Shown here: piece by piece, positions 46,455-59,000 of the stretch
Layout of the letters: each line of letters begins with the position of its first letter
Numbering within the stretch: the first letter of the stretch is position 1
From: Lantana camara
Taxonomy: Eukaryota; Streptophyta; Magnoliopsida; Lamiales; Verbenaceae
Assembly (NCBI GenBank): GCA_037501455.1
Contig: CM074864.1
Span: 35,242,001 to 35,306,000 of the forward strand
Direction: 5' to 3'
DNA: 64,000 nt
Notes under the pieces: model-generated
Seen by the model: only the letters and a program-made list of their open reading frames with translations
Told to the model about the DNA's origin: nothing
Database searches by the model: none
Translations under genes and position numbers: made by a program

Positions 46455-47127
46455 CATTCACTTTCATGAATCACTTGTGCAGCCCCAGCATAAGCCTTGA
46501 ATCAGTTGTCTAAGGCGACACCCTTTAAAGCTTATACTTAAGACTACAGAGTTAACTCATAAAGTGACAAGGAACCTCAAGTCTAAGGATCAATTAATCA
46601 CATCAATGACTCGAGAGATATTTCCTAATCTGGAAGTTTCCATTTCCTGAAATAGAAACTTTCTTTGCCATTTAGGATTGTTCTCACACGGGGCACCTCA
46701 GTGAACTTACTTATTAAAGTAAGCACCCTCATGTATCACGCACGTATCAACTATACACTTTGCACCTCCATGAAACAAGGTGGTCCTTCTTAAGGGCGTG
46801 ATCCCACAAGCAAGCCTTAGAGGAGTCAGGTTGACACTCCCACTGTCTGTAGGACTCATCGGCTTGGAGTATTTTACTAATCATGACTTATGTGATATAG
46901 GGCTCGTTTCATGAACCATTTCACCTAAATGGTAGAGTCCTAAAGTCATCAGGATTAGGGGAGTTCTCATACATGCGCACGTAATGGAAACACACAAAAC
47001 ACGTATTGGCATATAAAGAAGTGTTTGCCTATAATCAATCGTATATTATTCAAAGATTGTCTGTGATACAAGAAAAGTCCCAAAGCAGATTACGTCGAAT
47101 CGGCTTTCTAGGGCACTATTCCTAACA
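46455..47127 (-). repeat. Copia solo LTR, part 2 (minus strand 5' end)
   Basis: This is the reverse complement of copia LTR positions equivalent to 23534-24208 and ends with the TTCCTAACA terminus at 47127. No copia internal sequence or primer site accompanies it, so it is a solo LTR formed by LTR-LTR recombination. Confidence 0.9.
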
Positions 47128-47132
47128 ATAAA
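47128..47132. repeat. Target site duplication of the copia solo LTR, right copy
   Basis: ATAAA, identical to 39185-39189. Confidence 0.92.
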
Positions 47133-47697
47133 CCCGTAGATGTCTTTCCTTGTCTCACCCACTTGGGAAATCTTCTAAAACTTTTTATGGGTTTATAACT
47201 GGCATATGTATGTTTAAATTCTACCATACTTATATACTATGCCTGTTTTATACCCACCAGTCCTTTTGGACTGAACCCGTTTTGTTTTCAGTGGTTTTGT
47301 GCAGGTTAAGGAGTGCTAGGCGGGAATACAAGTCGTCTATGTCTTACGTTAGTGTTTAGCACTCTTATTTTGTTACACTCGCACTCATGATTCCCTTTTT
47401 GTATAAGAATATGGTTAGGGAGCGTTATGTTGTCAGAACTTGAAAGACTTGGTTGGATTAGGTATATGAATTCTATTTTTGGAGCTTGAAAGCTCATGGT
47501 ACTTAGATATATGATTGTTCTTATTTCCGCTTTATTGGTGTTACTCAGATTTATGGTTTAAGGGTTAGTCCCGCCTAGCCTAGAGAGTGTGTGTGTGTCT
47601 CCGTTCGCCGTGACTTAGCTCGTGTGTGGATTATCCATTTCATATGCGGGTCGGGTCTCCGTGCGGGGGATGTGGCACCTTGCGCTCGGGTGTTACA
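47133..47697 (+). repeat. LTR D2, right part
   Basis: It resumes with CCCGTAGATGTC exactly where the left part stopped and ends CGGGTGTTACA at 47697. It includes the acceptors TTTTCAG (47291) and TGTGCAG (47304). Confidence 0.9.
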
Positions 47698-47705
47698 TCC
47701 TTAGG

Positions 47706-47717
47706 TGGTATCAGAGC
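47706..47717 (+). other. Primer binding site, element D internal region 2
   Basis: TGGTATCAGAGC at the same spacing from the LTR as in internal region 1. Confidence 0.92.
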
Positions 47718-47912
47718 CTTGGGTTGCAAAACCCGGGCTCTCGTGTCAGGTGAGTCAGTCTAGGTCGTTCGGCTTTAGGAACAACATGACAATGTGGTTG
47801 CATATGCATTCTCTATTTGTTTATGTGCTCTAATTTTTGAATTTTGATTGAATTAATTGTACTCTCATGCATAGACTAAAAATAGCATGCATTTTAGTGT
47901 TTCTTTAACAGA

Positions 47913-49100
47913 ATGCCTCCACGTAGACATCGTGAGAGATCACCGGGACGATGTCGACATCATGATCGTTCCCCTACACCACGAGAACAACAACCTCAAC
48001 CGCCTCCGATAGATATGCGAAATTTTATGGAAGCGGTCTTTAATTATGTGGAACATCGATGGGCTCAAGCGCCACCACCACAACCCTTTGAGCAATCGGC
48101 TCCACCGAACAGTAATAGGGATTCGCATGGGGTGTTTCTGAGCTATAATCCCCCTCGGTTCTCAGGCTCTATTGATGATGCAGTTTCAGAAGGATGGTTG
48201 ACTCGTTTAGAAAGGATTTATTGAGTTCGGCAGTTTACCACACAAGAAAGGGCTCAATTCGCCATATTTCAGCTGGATGGTGAAGCATATGATTGGTGGG
48301 AAAGAATAAGGGAGAAATTAGAAGTTGTAGGGGAAGAAGTCACTTGGGAAGTTTTCAAAAGAGAGTTTCGGGAATGTTTTGTGCCCGAAGTGGTTCGGGA
48401 AAGAAAAGAGCAAGAATTTATGGAGTTGAAGCAGGGTAATCGTTCTGTGGCTCAATACATTGCAGCTTTTAACAGACTTGGGAAGTATGCTCCACATATT
48501 ACTCGGGATGAGAAGCGGAAGGCGAAAAAGTTTATTGCCGGGCTAGGACAGGATTTGAGGCATGGTCAGGCGGGGCATAATTTTATATCTTTCTCAGACA
48601 CGGTACAAAGGGTTTGGAGCAGGAAGAAGAATATAGGAAAAAGGATTCGATTTTCAAGGCACCAATGGGACAAGGTAGAGGCTCGGCATCGGGATCAAGT
48701 ATGAGATACAATCCGGGCAAGAGGCCTATGACTTCAGCAGCTCCTCCTCAAAAAGAATATTTCAAGAAGCCTCGAACTGGAGGTCAGAATGTTCCTCAGG
48801 TTACTCGAGCACCTCAGACTTTCCCAACTCCTACGGGGAATCGCCGAGATATACCTCCATGTACTCATTGCGGGGGACCAACTCATACCTATAACAATTG
48901 CCGAAGGAGGTTGGGTTTATGCCTCATTTGTGGGAAAAATAACCATTTGGCGGATATTTGACCTGATAAAGCTCCAGGGTTTCGAGGAGGTGTTCCGCGA
49001 CCTATGATTCAGGCACGTGCTTATGCCCTTGAGGGCGAGGAGCAGGATGCTGAGGAGGATCCGACAGCCGTGGTGGAAGGTACCATATGCATTCACGCCA
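47913..49100 (+). pseudogene. Gag of element D, copy 2 (broken)
   Basis: It has the same leader as copy 1 (MPPRRHRERSPGRCRHHDRS), a capsid-like part including AYDWWERIREKLEVV (deleted in copy 1), and zinc knuckle CTHCGGPTHTYNNC with a second, CLICGKNNHLADI. Breaks: TGA at 48222-48224, shared with copy 1; a frameshift near 48612; a TGA at 48959-48961 where the last Cys of the second knuckle region would be expected. The sequence then flows into the protease without interruption, which shows what copy 1 looked like before the copia insertion. Confidence 0.87.
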
Positions 49101-52100
49101 TGAACATTCATGCATTATTTGATCCGGGTGTTACCCATTCCTTCATATCTAGCGATCTATGTGATTCTCTATGCCTACCTGTTTTATGTGCCAATTCTTC
49201 GAGGAAATTTGCAGACGGATCAAGTGGTTCGGGGTTGTTCGGTTTTGATAGAAGGGAAAGATTATCTGGCAGATTTCACCGTGATGCCTATGAAGAGATA
49301 TGGGGTAATCTTTGGTATGGATTGGTTATACTGGCATTGGGCCGAGGTTGATTGCTTTAAGATGAAGATTAAGTTGGGGGAAGAGGTGATTGGAGAAGTG
49401 GGATCGAAGAATGTACCGCTTTTATCTTTTATGGAAGCTCGTAAGCTAATAAGAGAAGGGGCTATGGGATTCGTTGCTTATCTTCTCAATAAGCTAAAGG
49501 ATCAAATTAAATTTGAGGAGACAGTCGTGGTTAAGGATTTTCCCGGCGTGTTTCTCGAGAATTTGGGTTCGTTGCCACCGGATCGTGAGATTGAGTTCGT
49601 TATAGACTTATATCCGAGATCAGAACCGTACTCTAAAACTCCATATAGAATGGCTCCGGTGGAGTTAAAGGAATTGAAAATTCAGCTTGAAGATTTACAT
49701 AAGATTGGATATATTCGGCCGAGTTCATCTCCGTGGGGTGCTCCGGTTCTCTTTGTTAAGAAGAAAGATGGAACGCAGAGGATGTGCATATATTACCGGG
49801 AGCTTAATCGGAGGACTATCAAGAATAAATATCCATTGCCCCACATCGAGGACTTGTTTGATATGTTGCAAGGTTCAGGGGTTTATTCGAAATTGGATCT
49901 CAGGCAAGGCTACTATCAGTTAAAAATCTGGGAAGAGGACATACCTAAGACAGGATTCCATACCCGGTATGGACACTACGAGTTCATAATAATGCCTTTC
50001 GGGTTGACTAATGCCCCTGCAGCATTCATGGATATGATGCATTGGATTTTTCGGCCTTATTTGGATAAATTCGTAGTAATCTTCATCGATGATATTCTGG
50101 TTTATTTGAGGAATTCGGAAGATCATGCCAGGCATCTCAGATTGGTCTTGGAGACATTGAGAGAACACCAGTTGTATGGCGAAGTTTAGTAAGTGTGAGT
50201 TCTGGATCGACCGGGTCGCTTTTCTAGGTCATATTGTCTCGAGTAAGGGCTTGGAAGTTGATCCTTCAAAGATAGAAACGGTTATTAAGTGGCAGAGTCC
50301 GAAGAATGCTTCTGAAGTCAGAAGTTTCTTGGGTTTGGCTGGGTATTACCGAAGATTTGTCAAGGATTTCTCTAAGATTGCAGCTCCTTTAACTCGGTTG
50401 ACAAAGAAGGAAGTCAAGTTTGAATGGGACGAGGCATGTGAGGCAAATTTTCAACTCTTGAAGGAGAAGTTGACCACTGCACCGGTATTAGCACTTCCTG
50501 AAGGCACTGAAGGATACATGGTTTATACGGACGCCTCGAAGGATGGATTGGGGTGTGTTGTAATCCAGAATTGTAGGGTGATAGCCTATGCCTCGAGAAA
50601 ATTGAAGGATCATGAGCAGAATTATCCCACTCACGATCTCGAGCTAGCTGCAGTGATCTTTGCTTTGGGAAAGTGGAGACACTAGTTATATGGAATTCCT
50701 TTCGAGATCTTTTCGGACCACAAGAGTCTTCAATATTTGTTTTCTCAGAAAGAGCTAAACAAGAGACAAAGGCGTTGGATGGAGACTTTAGCGGATTATG
50801 AGTGTATAATCAGATACCATCCCGGGAAAGCTAATATGGTCGCGGATGCACTTAGCAGGAAGGCGAGTGTCTCTAATGTGAAAGTGGAAGTTGGAGAGGA
50901 ATCTGTGTCTTTCAAGCTAAGAGCAAGTATTCGAAATATTACAGTACAACCAGATCTTCAACAAAGGTTATTTGAGGCTCAGAGAAACGATTCCGAGGTT
51001 CAGAAGTTAGCTGAGAAAGCTAGAGTGGATTCTGAATGCCCGTTTGGATTTGATGATACCGGACTCTTAAGGTTTAAGAACAGGATTGTGGTTCCAAATG
51101 AATTGAAGAGGATTATCTTGGAAGAAGCTCACCGTTCAGGTTATTTAATACATCCCGGAGGTAATAAGATGTTCAAGGATATGAAGCAGTTCTATTGGTG
51201 GAATGGACTTAAAAGGGATGTAATAAATTTTGTGAGACATTGTTTGACTTGCCAAACCGTGAAAGCTGAGCATCAGAAGCCATCGGGGCTACTTCAACCG
51301 TTACCTATTCCGGAATGGAAATGGCAACAAGTGGCGATGGATTTTGTTTCGGTTCTTCCTAGAGTGAGAGGTGGTTTTGATGGGATTTGGGTGATCGTGG
51401 ATCGGTTAACAAAATCGGCACATTTTCTGGCTATTCGGATGTCGGATAAGGTGACAAAGTTGGCTAAGAAGTATGTTGAGGAAATTGTTCGACTTCATGG
51501 TGTTTCGGTCAGCATTGTTTTAGATCGGGATTCAAGGTTTACTTCTAGGTTTACAAAGGAATCTGGGAACAAGGCTTCAATTCAGCACAGCTTTCCATCC
51601 CCAGACAGACGGTCAGTCGGAGAGGTTAATCAAATACTTGGAGGATATGCTGAGAGCATGTGCATTGGATTTCTCAAGTTCGTGGAATGAACAGTTGCCC
51701 TTGATCGAATTCGCTTGTAATAACAGTTTTCAAGTTTCAATAGGGATGGCGCCTTATAAAGCTCTCTACCGACGAAAGTGTAGATCTCCCCTATTCTTCG
51801 ACCTTGAGGAATGGAATTGGACAAAACAAGAGGGAGTGAAATGAGGGGAGCGGAAAGAGAAGCCTTCTAAGGCCGTACAAGCAACGATTGATAAGGTTCA
51901 GATAATTCAACAAAGAATGAAAGCAGCTCAAGATAGACAGAAGAGTTATGCGGATCGGCAAAGAAAGGATCTTAAGTTTGAGGTTGGTGATAGGGTATTT
52001 CTGAAAGCTTTGCTGCGAAAAGGATTTTCTAGGATTGGAAAAGGAGGCAAATTGAATCCTCGTTATCTGGGTCCGTATGAGATTCTTGAGAAAATTGGAG

Positions 52101-52444
52101 ACACGGCTTATCGCTTGAATATACCTCCGAGTTTGACCGGAATCCATAATGTATTTCATGTCTCACAGCTTCGCAAATATTATCCGGATGAAGCCGAGAT
52201 CCTACCCGAGGAAGAGGTAGAAATTGAACCTAATCTCACCTTCGTTCAGAAACCGGTTAAGATTTTGGATCGAAAATTTCAAGAATTAAGAAACCGGCGA
52301 ATCCCACTAGTTAAGGTATTATGGAGAAGTTGTAAGATGGCAGAGGCCACGTGGGAAACGGAGGATAAGATGAGGAGGTTTCATACTGAACTGTTTCCAA
52401 GCAATCAATGGATCCGAGGACGGATTCTTTTAAGAGGGAGAGCA
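49101..52444 (+). pseudogene. Pol of element D, copy 2 (broken): PR-RT-RNaseH-INT-chromodomain-like
   Basis: Domains run in gypsy order. The protease has [14 protein letters not shown] at 49104-49145. RT runs in one long frame to 50189 with FIDDILVYL. RNase H ([10 protein letters not shown]) is at about 50525. Integrase has [19 protein letters not shown] and LDRDSRFTS; the third catalytic segment is frameshifted by an 11-bp deletion near 51553. The chromodomain-like end is ATWETEDKMRRFHTELF at about 52345-52390. Breaks: a deletion/frameshift near 49200, one extra base near 50179, TAG at 50683-50685, the 11-bp deletion, and TGA near 51842. The terminal stop of copy 1 is Trp here, so the last frame (51917-52549) runs into LTR D3. 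Confidence 0.9.
52428..52444 (+). other. Polypurine tract before LTR D3
   Basis: TTTTAAGAGGGAGAGCA, a degenerate form of the TTAAGGGGGAGAGGT seen before D2. Confidence 0.7.
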
Positions 52445-53404
52445 TGTGACGCCCCGATAATTCGGTCGTACAGGTATGACGTAAGTGTTTACCAAATTGC
52501 GCGAAATAATTATTTATACGTGATTTACATATTTAATTTTATTGTTTAATTATATAAATATGTATATATGTTGTTTATGTTAACGATTATATCCTAAATT
52601 ATTTAATATTATGTATTTTTGTGGATTCATATCAATGGATATTTATTGAATAAATGGAACGTTATTGCAACGTGAATTAACTTCCCGAACTTGATTTAAT
52701 TTCCTCTATGGCCTTACATGCTCATTTTATAAATTTTTGGACTTAATTGCATTGGACATAATTGCTTATTTGTTATGGAATTGTGGCTGATTGCATGACT
52801 TAATAAATGGAAGGACTTAATTGCAAATTGGCCATTTTTTTTCTCCTTCATAGCAGCTATCACGTACCAATTGCTTCTCATTTTCATACAAACATCACAT
52901 ACATTTGCTCTTGCTTCCCTTGCCAACCGATCCAAACCCTTGCCAAAGTGTGGGGAGGTTTCATCTTTCAAGCATCATTTTTGAGGGATTTGTGATCATT
53001 CAAGCATCATCAACATCATCTCTTCATCTTAACTTCCATTTCTTGCATTTGAGGTAAATTTTGGAGCATGGATGATTTTGTTGAATTTATGGGATGAATA
53101 GGGCTTTGCATTGAATTGGTTGATGTGTGTATTTGTTATTGGAAATATGTTTAGGAACTTTAAGCTTAAGATTGATGCATGTCACTTGTTGATTTTGGAC
53201 TTGGAGCATGATTGATGATATGGGTTTCATTTGATGATTCTTGATGATCTAATGTGAAAATATGTATTTTTATGAATTGTTATCTAGTAGGTGTATGTCA
53301 TGATTTTTGGGCATTTAAATGTGAGTTTAATCCATTCTGAGTGTTTGAGTTTTGGTATGTTCTTGTCCTGCTGTTATACTCTGTTTTTTTCTGCTGTGTA
53401 CTGT

Positions 53405-53607
53405 TGAGACGGGCGTGTCAACTTTGCCTTGTTCAACGTGACACGGGGGTGCATGTTGGTCTGGTTTTGCTGTACCGAGACACGGGGGTGTCACGGTTTG
53501 CCTTGTAATGGTGACACGGGCGTGTCACCTTCTGATTTTCTACTCCGCTGTACTGAGACACGGGGGTGTCAAGGGTTCCTTTGTAATGGTGACACGGGCG
53601 TGTCACC
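53405..53607. repeat. Six palindromic GC-rich units in LTR D3
   Basis: Same array as D1 and D2, for example GTGACACGGGCGTGTCAC at 53511-53528 and 53589-53606. A short (TA)n tract follows at 53658-53675. Confidence 0.85.
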
Positions 53608-53979
53608 TTCTGTTTTCATGCATATTGTGGTTGCATGCTACTGTACGTGCCTGTGTTATATATATATATATATATGTGTGTTTGTGTTGGTTATATATAT
53701 TAATTGTTATTTGACTTAATTAAATGTATTTAATTGTTATTCCCTAAATTTAATTATGATTGAATATGTGCTATGCTACTATTTGAATTCTTGAATTAAT
53801 TTGATTGAAAATGTGGGATTATGAATTCGAATGACTTGATTATATGATTTAATTCCTTAATAGTGCACATGAACATTTTCATAACATAATCTTGTCTTTT
53901 ACATATTCATATCATGATCATTGCATTGCCGAGCGTCTTGTTTGGTCATATTGAGTTTCACCTCACCTTTCTTGCACAG

Positions 53980-54044
53980 ATTTTGATCCTGTTGGAGACG
54001 AGGCCGCTCAGTGAGGCTTTCGTGTCTTCTTTTGTCGAGTTCAG
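53980..54044 (+). other. Predicted 65-nt mini-exon in LTR D3
   Basis: CTTGCACAG before and GTTCAG/GTGGGT after, with the same 65-nt length as in D1 and D2. Confidence 0.45.
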
Positions 54045-54840
54045 GTGGGTTTCTCTTCTATTTAGATAAAACGACCCGATATATCTCCCTATGTGAAAGG
54101 TTTTAAGCCAAAGCAATATGATTATAAATATATATTGAGTCTTTTCTCGAGTAAATGATTGCGAACGTATAACCCTTCTTTTATGAATCCTACCCTATGT
54201 TTTGGCGAGATATGATTGATATGATTGTTATGAATTCACGGGCCCTGGAACTTAATACATGTGGCTATCCGGGGAGGCAAGGGCCGACTGTGATCCCATG
54301 TGTTAGTTCCAACCAATTATGGTGATACCGGACCCCGCTAGGAGATTAGCGGGGAATGGGAGCTGAGTGCCTTTGGGGGATTCATGTACCCCCTCTGGCC
54401 TATGTATGGACCGGTGGTCGGGTCCTGCAAACCGGTGCACCACTTGGAGGGAAAAGGTGTATTTGTATGATTATGAATCGTATGATTGTGCACTAATATG
54501 ATATGTATGATAACCAATGAAACTATGAATATGAATACACAAGGTGTTGGTTGGAGATTATGCACGCTCACTCGCCGAGCTTGAAACCCTATGATTAATT
54601 ATGAATGAATATGATCGTTATAAACCCGTAGATGTCTTTCCTTGTCTCACCCACTTGGGAAATCTTCTAAAACTTCTTGTGGGTTTATAGCTTGCATGTA
54701 TATGTTTAAATTCTGCCATACTTATATACTATGCCTGTTTTATACCCACCAGTCCTTTTGGACTGAACCCGTTTTGTTTCAGTTGTTTTGTGCAGGTTAA
54801 GGAGTGCTAGGCGGGAATACAAGTCGTCTCGGGTGTTACA

Positions 54841-54845
54841 GAAGC
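54841..54845. repeat. Target site duplication of element D, right copy
   Basis: GAAGC, identical to 19370-19374. LTR B' resumes at 54846. Confidence 0.9.
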
Positions 54846-56002
54846 TTTGTGCAGCTTTTCCCCTGACAGGGAGCCCTGGTATGTGTTTATGCATGTGTTG
54901 TGTTTGAATATGAATTGCATGCCTTGTTTTCTAAATTTTTAAGTTTTGTGTGTATATATACATAACAAATGGTGTTGTACGTGATGCATGTTGTGTTAAA
55001 TTCATGCATCAGTTTTGTTCGAATTTTCCATGCATGCTACGCGTGTGTGTGGTTGTATCTATATATATATGTAATGCATGGATTGTGTGTTAGTATATGA
55101 TATATATATATATATATATATTCAGATATTGAAATTTGTATGCATGTGTAAATGTAATGTAAATTGTGCATATGTGTATGTCTACGTGCATTTGTATATA
55201 TATATATATTATATTATATGTTTTATATATAATGGAATGTATGTTATATATTTTGATTTAAATTATAGAAATGGTTTTATTAAATTTATAAATGTTATGA
55301 TCTTTAATAATTCGACCTCGCGTGCATGACTTTCGTATTTTATTTCTTGCTCTTCAATGCCTTCTTTTAATTTCTTATGACTTATATGTTATGCAAACAT
55401 GTTATATTAACTGTTAAATGTCTTAAATTAATTTTATGGATTCATTAGATATGAATTTTACGTGATATGAATTTGAACGCTTTAAATGATACCTTCTTGC
55501 ACTTAATTTGCATGCATCGCATTCATTGCATCGACGTGCGTCTAAATGGTACATGTTAGAGTCTAAGTCTTTAGTATTTCGTTTGTTTGTCTCAGGGGTG
55601 CTTCCGGGAGGAGTCGTGCCCAGATTTTAAGTTGTTTGGGATCGTTTTCTTGCACCACGATACTCTTTTGTTCAAAGGTGAGGTTTAGGTTCTTTTCTTT
55701 TTAGTTAAGCGACCTATAACCCTTAAATGCTCGTTTTCTAGCCCGCATGCGATTATATATTTTATATATATTTAAATATGTGTAATGTACGATATGTTTA
55801 TGATCTTGTTACCAAATTTCAGCTTTCAAAAGGGTTATATCTACGACCATATATGAGCTTATGTTTTTAATCAAAGTTTAATATTTATGAAAGCTTAATG
55901 CTAATTTTTGTAATGTTAATGACTTGTAATGAGCGAGAATGTAATGATAATGTAATGTAATGGTAATGTTGGCCCCCGTACACGTGGGTAAGGGAGAACC
56001 GG
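54846..56002 (+). repeat. LTR B', middle part
   Basis: It continues 18045-19374 with the third palindrome CCCCTGACAGGG, (TA)n-rich sequence around 55058-55220, and the predicted mini-exon at 55596-55677. It is cut at 56003 by solo LTR C'. Confidence 0.75.
55596..55677 (+). other. Predicted 82-nt mini-exon in LTR B' (unit 1)
   Basis: TTTGTTTGTCTCAG precedes it and TTCAAAG/GTGAGG ends it. The second unit has the same 82-nt segment at 59931-60012 with donor GTAAGG. Confidence 0.5.
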
Positions 56003-59000
56003 TGTAGTGCCCCCACTTTGCTGGTAGAGAGCGGCGCCCCAACCCCCGCACTGACGCACCCCTCAAGTAATGGTGTGAGCCATCACTCAAGAAATACCCC
56101 AGCGAACGACATGTCCATTAACGATTAACAATAACAGTGTTTAACAATATGGCTTATGCAGCGAAAAATCAGAGTATTTTAAAACTTTTCAAAACACGTG
56201 CGTGATGGAATATAAGCAAGCAAGTACTGATCGTTAAGCAGAAGAGACTATTAACATTATCGTATCAACTGAACATTGTCACGGGAGCATAAGATAGCAA
56301 TTGCAGCAGTATCCAAGTAGCAGAAGGATTATTACAAAAGCATAAGGTAAAGTATCAATGCAGCCATATATCAAATGCAGGACACAAAATAGATTAATAA
56401 AGTAAAGTCCTGACTTAAACAAAATGAACACTCTAGAGCTTCAAGATACCTCTAGACTGCGGCTGCAAGACTTGAAACCATGAGGCCAGAAAAACAGGTA
56501 GAGGTATTAGTCAAAGTGACTAAGTGAGGAATATCTTTAAAAGAAACTACTTAAAGTAAACGTTTGAAGTAAAGGTCATAAGGTAAAACCTTTAATGCAA
56601 AGCTTTAATGAAGAACCTAAGAATAAGTTCAAGTGATAAAACCCTTTGATGCAATGCTATAAGAAATGAGAGTTTTCAAAACACTTTCATGAACGCTGTC
56701 ACATGCGCACACATATGCTATGATTTGGTTCATATGATTTTCATAAAACGGGATAAGGGTAGGGAACAACTTTGCAAGATATGAACCAACTTTATGAAAA
56801 CATTGATGCCCGCAAGCTAGGCTTCTCCATCCTTACTCTAGAAAACATGACCATTAATAGGGTGTCGGACCGAGATCAACAACACCCTAACACATACACA
56901 CATGCACCATCCTCCACCAAGTTTCACCTCGGGGAGCGACCCCTAGGTGACCATTAACCATTGATTTGGGAATAGATTTGCGGTCCATTACCGACAATTG
57001 TCATGACTTAACCAAACCTCCTGATTAAAGTCGGTATCAATCGCCTAGTGTGGTGGCCGGTATTAGTGATGTCGTTGGCGCTCACCTCCCGAGCATCACC
57101 TCTACACATAACCGCCGGGCCCATACCATTAACCATTGATTGCTTGCACCATTGATGACATCCAGAATAAATCCGAATGTATGAACCATTGAACATATGC
57201 ATTGAGCCATTGATGCAATGCTTGAAAACATGTGCCATTGATCAATGAATAACAAATAGGATTGGGTTCTTTGAAGAATCATCCCTTATAAAGGGTATTT
57301 CAAAACAAGAATGTAAAGCACTAGGCTTTGAGTTTCAAAACAATTGAATCATTAAGTATTCATGGTTCTAGTTGAAAACATTTTTAACCTCACCTATTAG
57401 TAACAGTAGGTAGGATAGATTATGCAGTGCCCTGGGGATTCCAGTGCTCAACCTTAACTCCTGTAAGTGTGTACAAAGGTGAGCTAAGACACACTTCTAT
57501 CATGATGCACATAAACATATAAAACAAGTACAGAACATGTAATAACAAGAGAGTAATACCATTTAAGGTATTAGAGAAGGATAACACACAAAGGAATCCT
57601 TAAAGTGAGTTATCATTAACGTGGGACTATGATCTTACTATAATCGATTAGGAATTAATCAAATTATGAATCTTAAACGTATACCTGAAGGTTATAAAAC
57701 AAGTCCACGAAAGAAAAATACATATTGAAATCACATTTTAGACCCCGGATTTGAAAACCCTAAGTGCTAACGGAAGACCTTAAGACCCAACCTAAACAAA
57801 ATATAAACATACCATAACATAAAAACATAAACTAAACTAAAACATAACATAAAAACATAACATAAAATAAAACAACATCTAACCTAGCAAGGGGGGAGCC
57901 TCACGGCAAGAGGGGGAGAGAGAGAGGAAGAAAGGGAGTTGTTAACACAACATATGAGCAAGGAATTCAATGTCATGAGGGCTCTATTTGTAGTTGTTGG
58001 GAAGCCCCTCACCTTATAATAAAAGTATAGGTAAGGGTAGGATAGCAAAATGGTAAAACTTCTCTTGGAAGCTAACTTTGTTCTTTAAGCTAAAATGGGA
58101 CTGCTGGGGGGTATTTCGGTAATTTCAGCTCCAAAACGTGAATTTAAGTGGCTGAAAGTATAACCACTCCATCCGGGTAAAAATTAGCTTCGAAACGCAT
58201 ATTCATCCGTCCAAAATCGTATTTACCGTTTGAAAGATACATTAGTTTTAGTGAATAAAAGTTTTTAGCCCGAAACTCAACACGAGTAAAAAATGACTTT
58301 CGAGAATGATTTTCATGTCCGGATTGTTTCTAAACTTCAATAAATAAATCGAGAAGCATTTTGAATCCAATATCGACTATAAACCGTTTTATCGATAGAA
58401 AGTTGAAAACGTAGAATGAATAGTGAATTCTTACGTACAAGTGTACGCTTCAAAATTTCGAGCTAGGGTTTGAATCAAGGGCTGTAAAACATCTCAAAAA
58501 TCTTGAAATAACTCATGTAGTGCAAATCCGAAGAGAAAACAATTTTCGAATGAAACCGTTCGTAGTAGAAATAGTGAACTAGGGTTTTCGTAAACATTTT
58601 CAAATAAAACAAAGCTCAAAATAGATTTTCAAGTCAAGATTGATTTCAATAGACTCGTCTCGACTCAAGGATCGATTTGACTGTAAACTTCGGAAGGAAA
58701 GATATCAGAATCAAAAGCTCATTTTTAGATGAATAGTAACTTTAGTCGATAAGTTCCCAAAATGCTCTTATGGTTAAAGAAAGGTTTCCGGAGCTTCGAA
58801 AACAAGTTCAAAGGATAGGAAAACATGTGATATGAACCTTTAGGGTTCCATTGAAGCATTCGGTAATATAGGCTTGGGAAATGACTAGTAAATTGTATCG
58901 AGGTCAAGAATTCCCCCTTAAAACATGTCAGATCACATATGAGCACAAAGTTCATGTAAGAATGCAATGCATGAAGGTTTATAAACTTGGATCACAATCT

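Larger units (their letters stand above)
19375..54840 (+). mobile_element. Element D: tandem gypsy element with three LTRs and two internal regions
   Basis: Three LTRs of one family (19375-22154; 36955-39189 plus 47133-47697; 52445-54840) alternate with two internal regions, each with primer site, gag, pol and polypurine tract. The whole is bounded by perfect GAAGC duplications, so it sits in one target site. The usual explanation is unequal recombination between LTRs of two copies at the same locus. The pol order PR-RT-RNaseH-INT and a chromodomain-like tail (ATWETEDKMRRFHPELFP) place it in the chromoviruses, most likely Tekay/Del. It is interrupted by a copia element in the first internal region and by a copia solo LTR plus element C in the middle LTR. 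Confidence 0.85.
52445..54840 (+). repeat. LTR D3 (3', internally deleted, 2396 bp)
   Basis: It starts TGTGACGCCCC and ends GGGTGTTACA but lacks about 348 bp present in D1 as 21796-22143, directly before the last 11 bp. Donor at 53054, palindromic units 53405-53607, mini-exon 53980-54044 and the acceptor near 54795 are retained. Confidence 0.9.
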
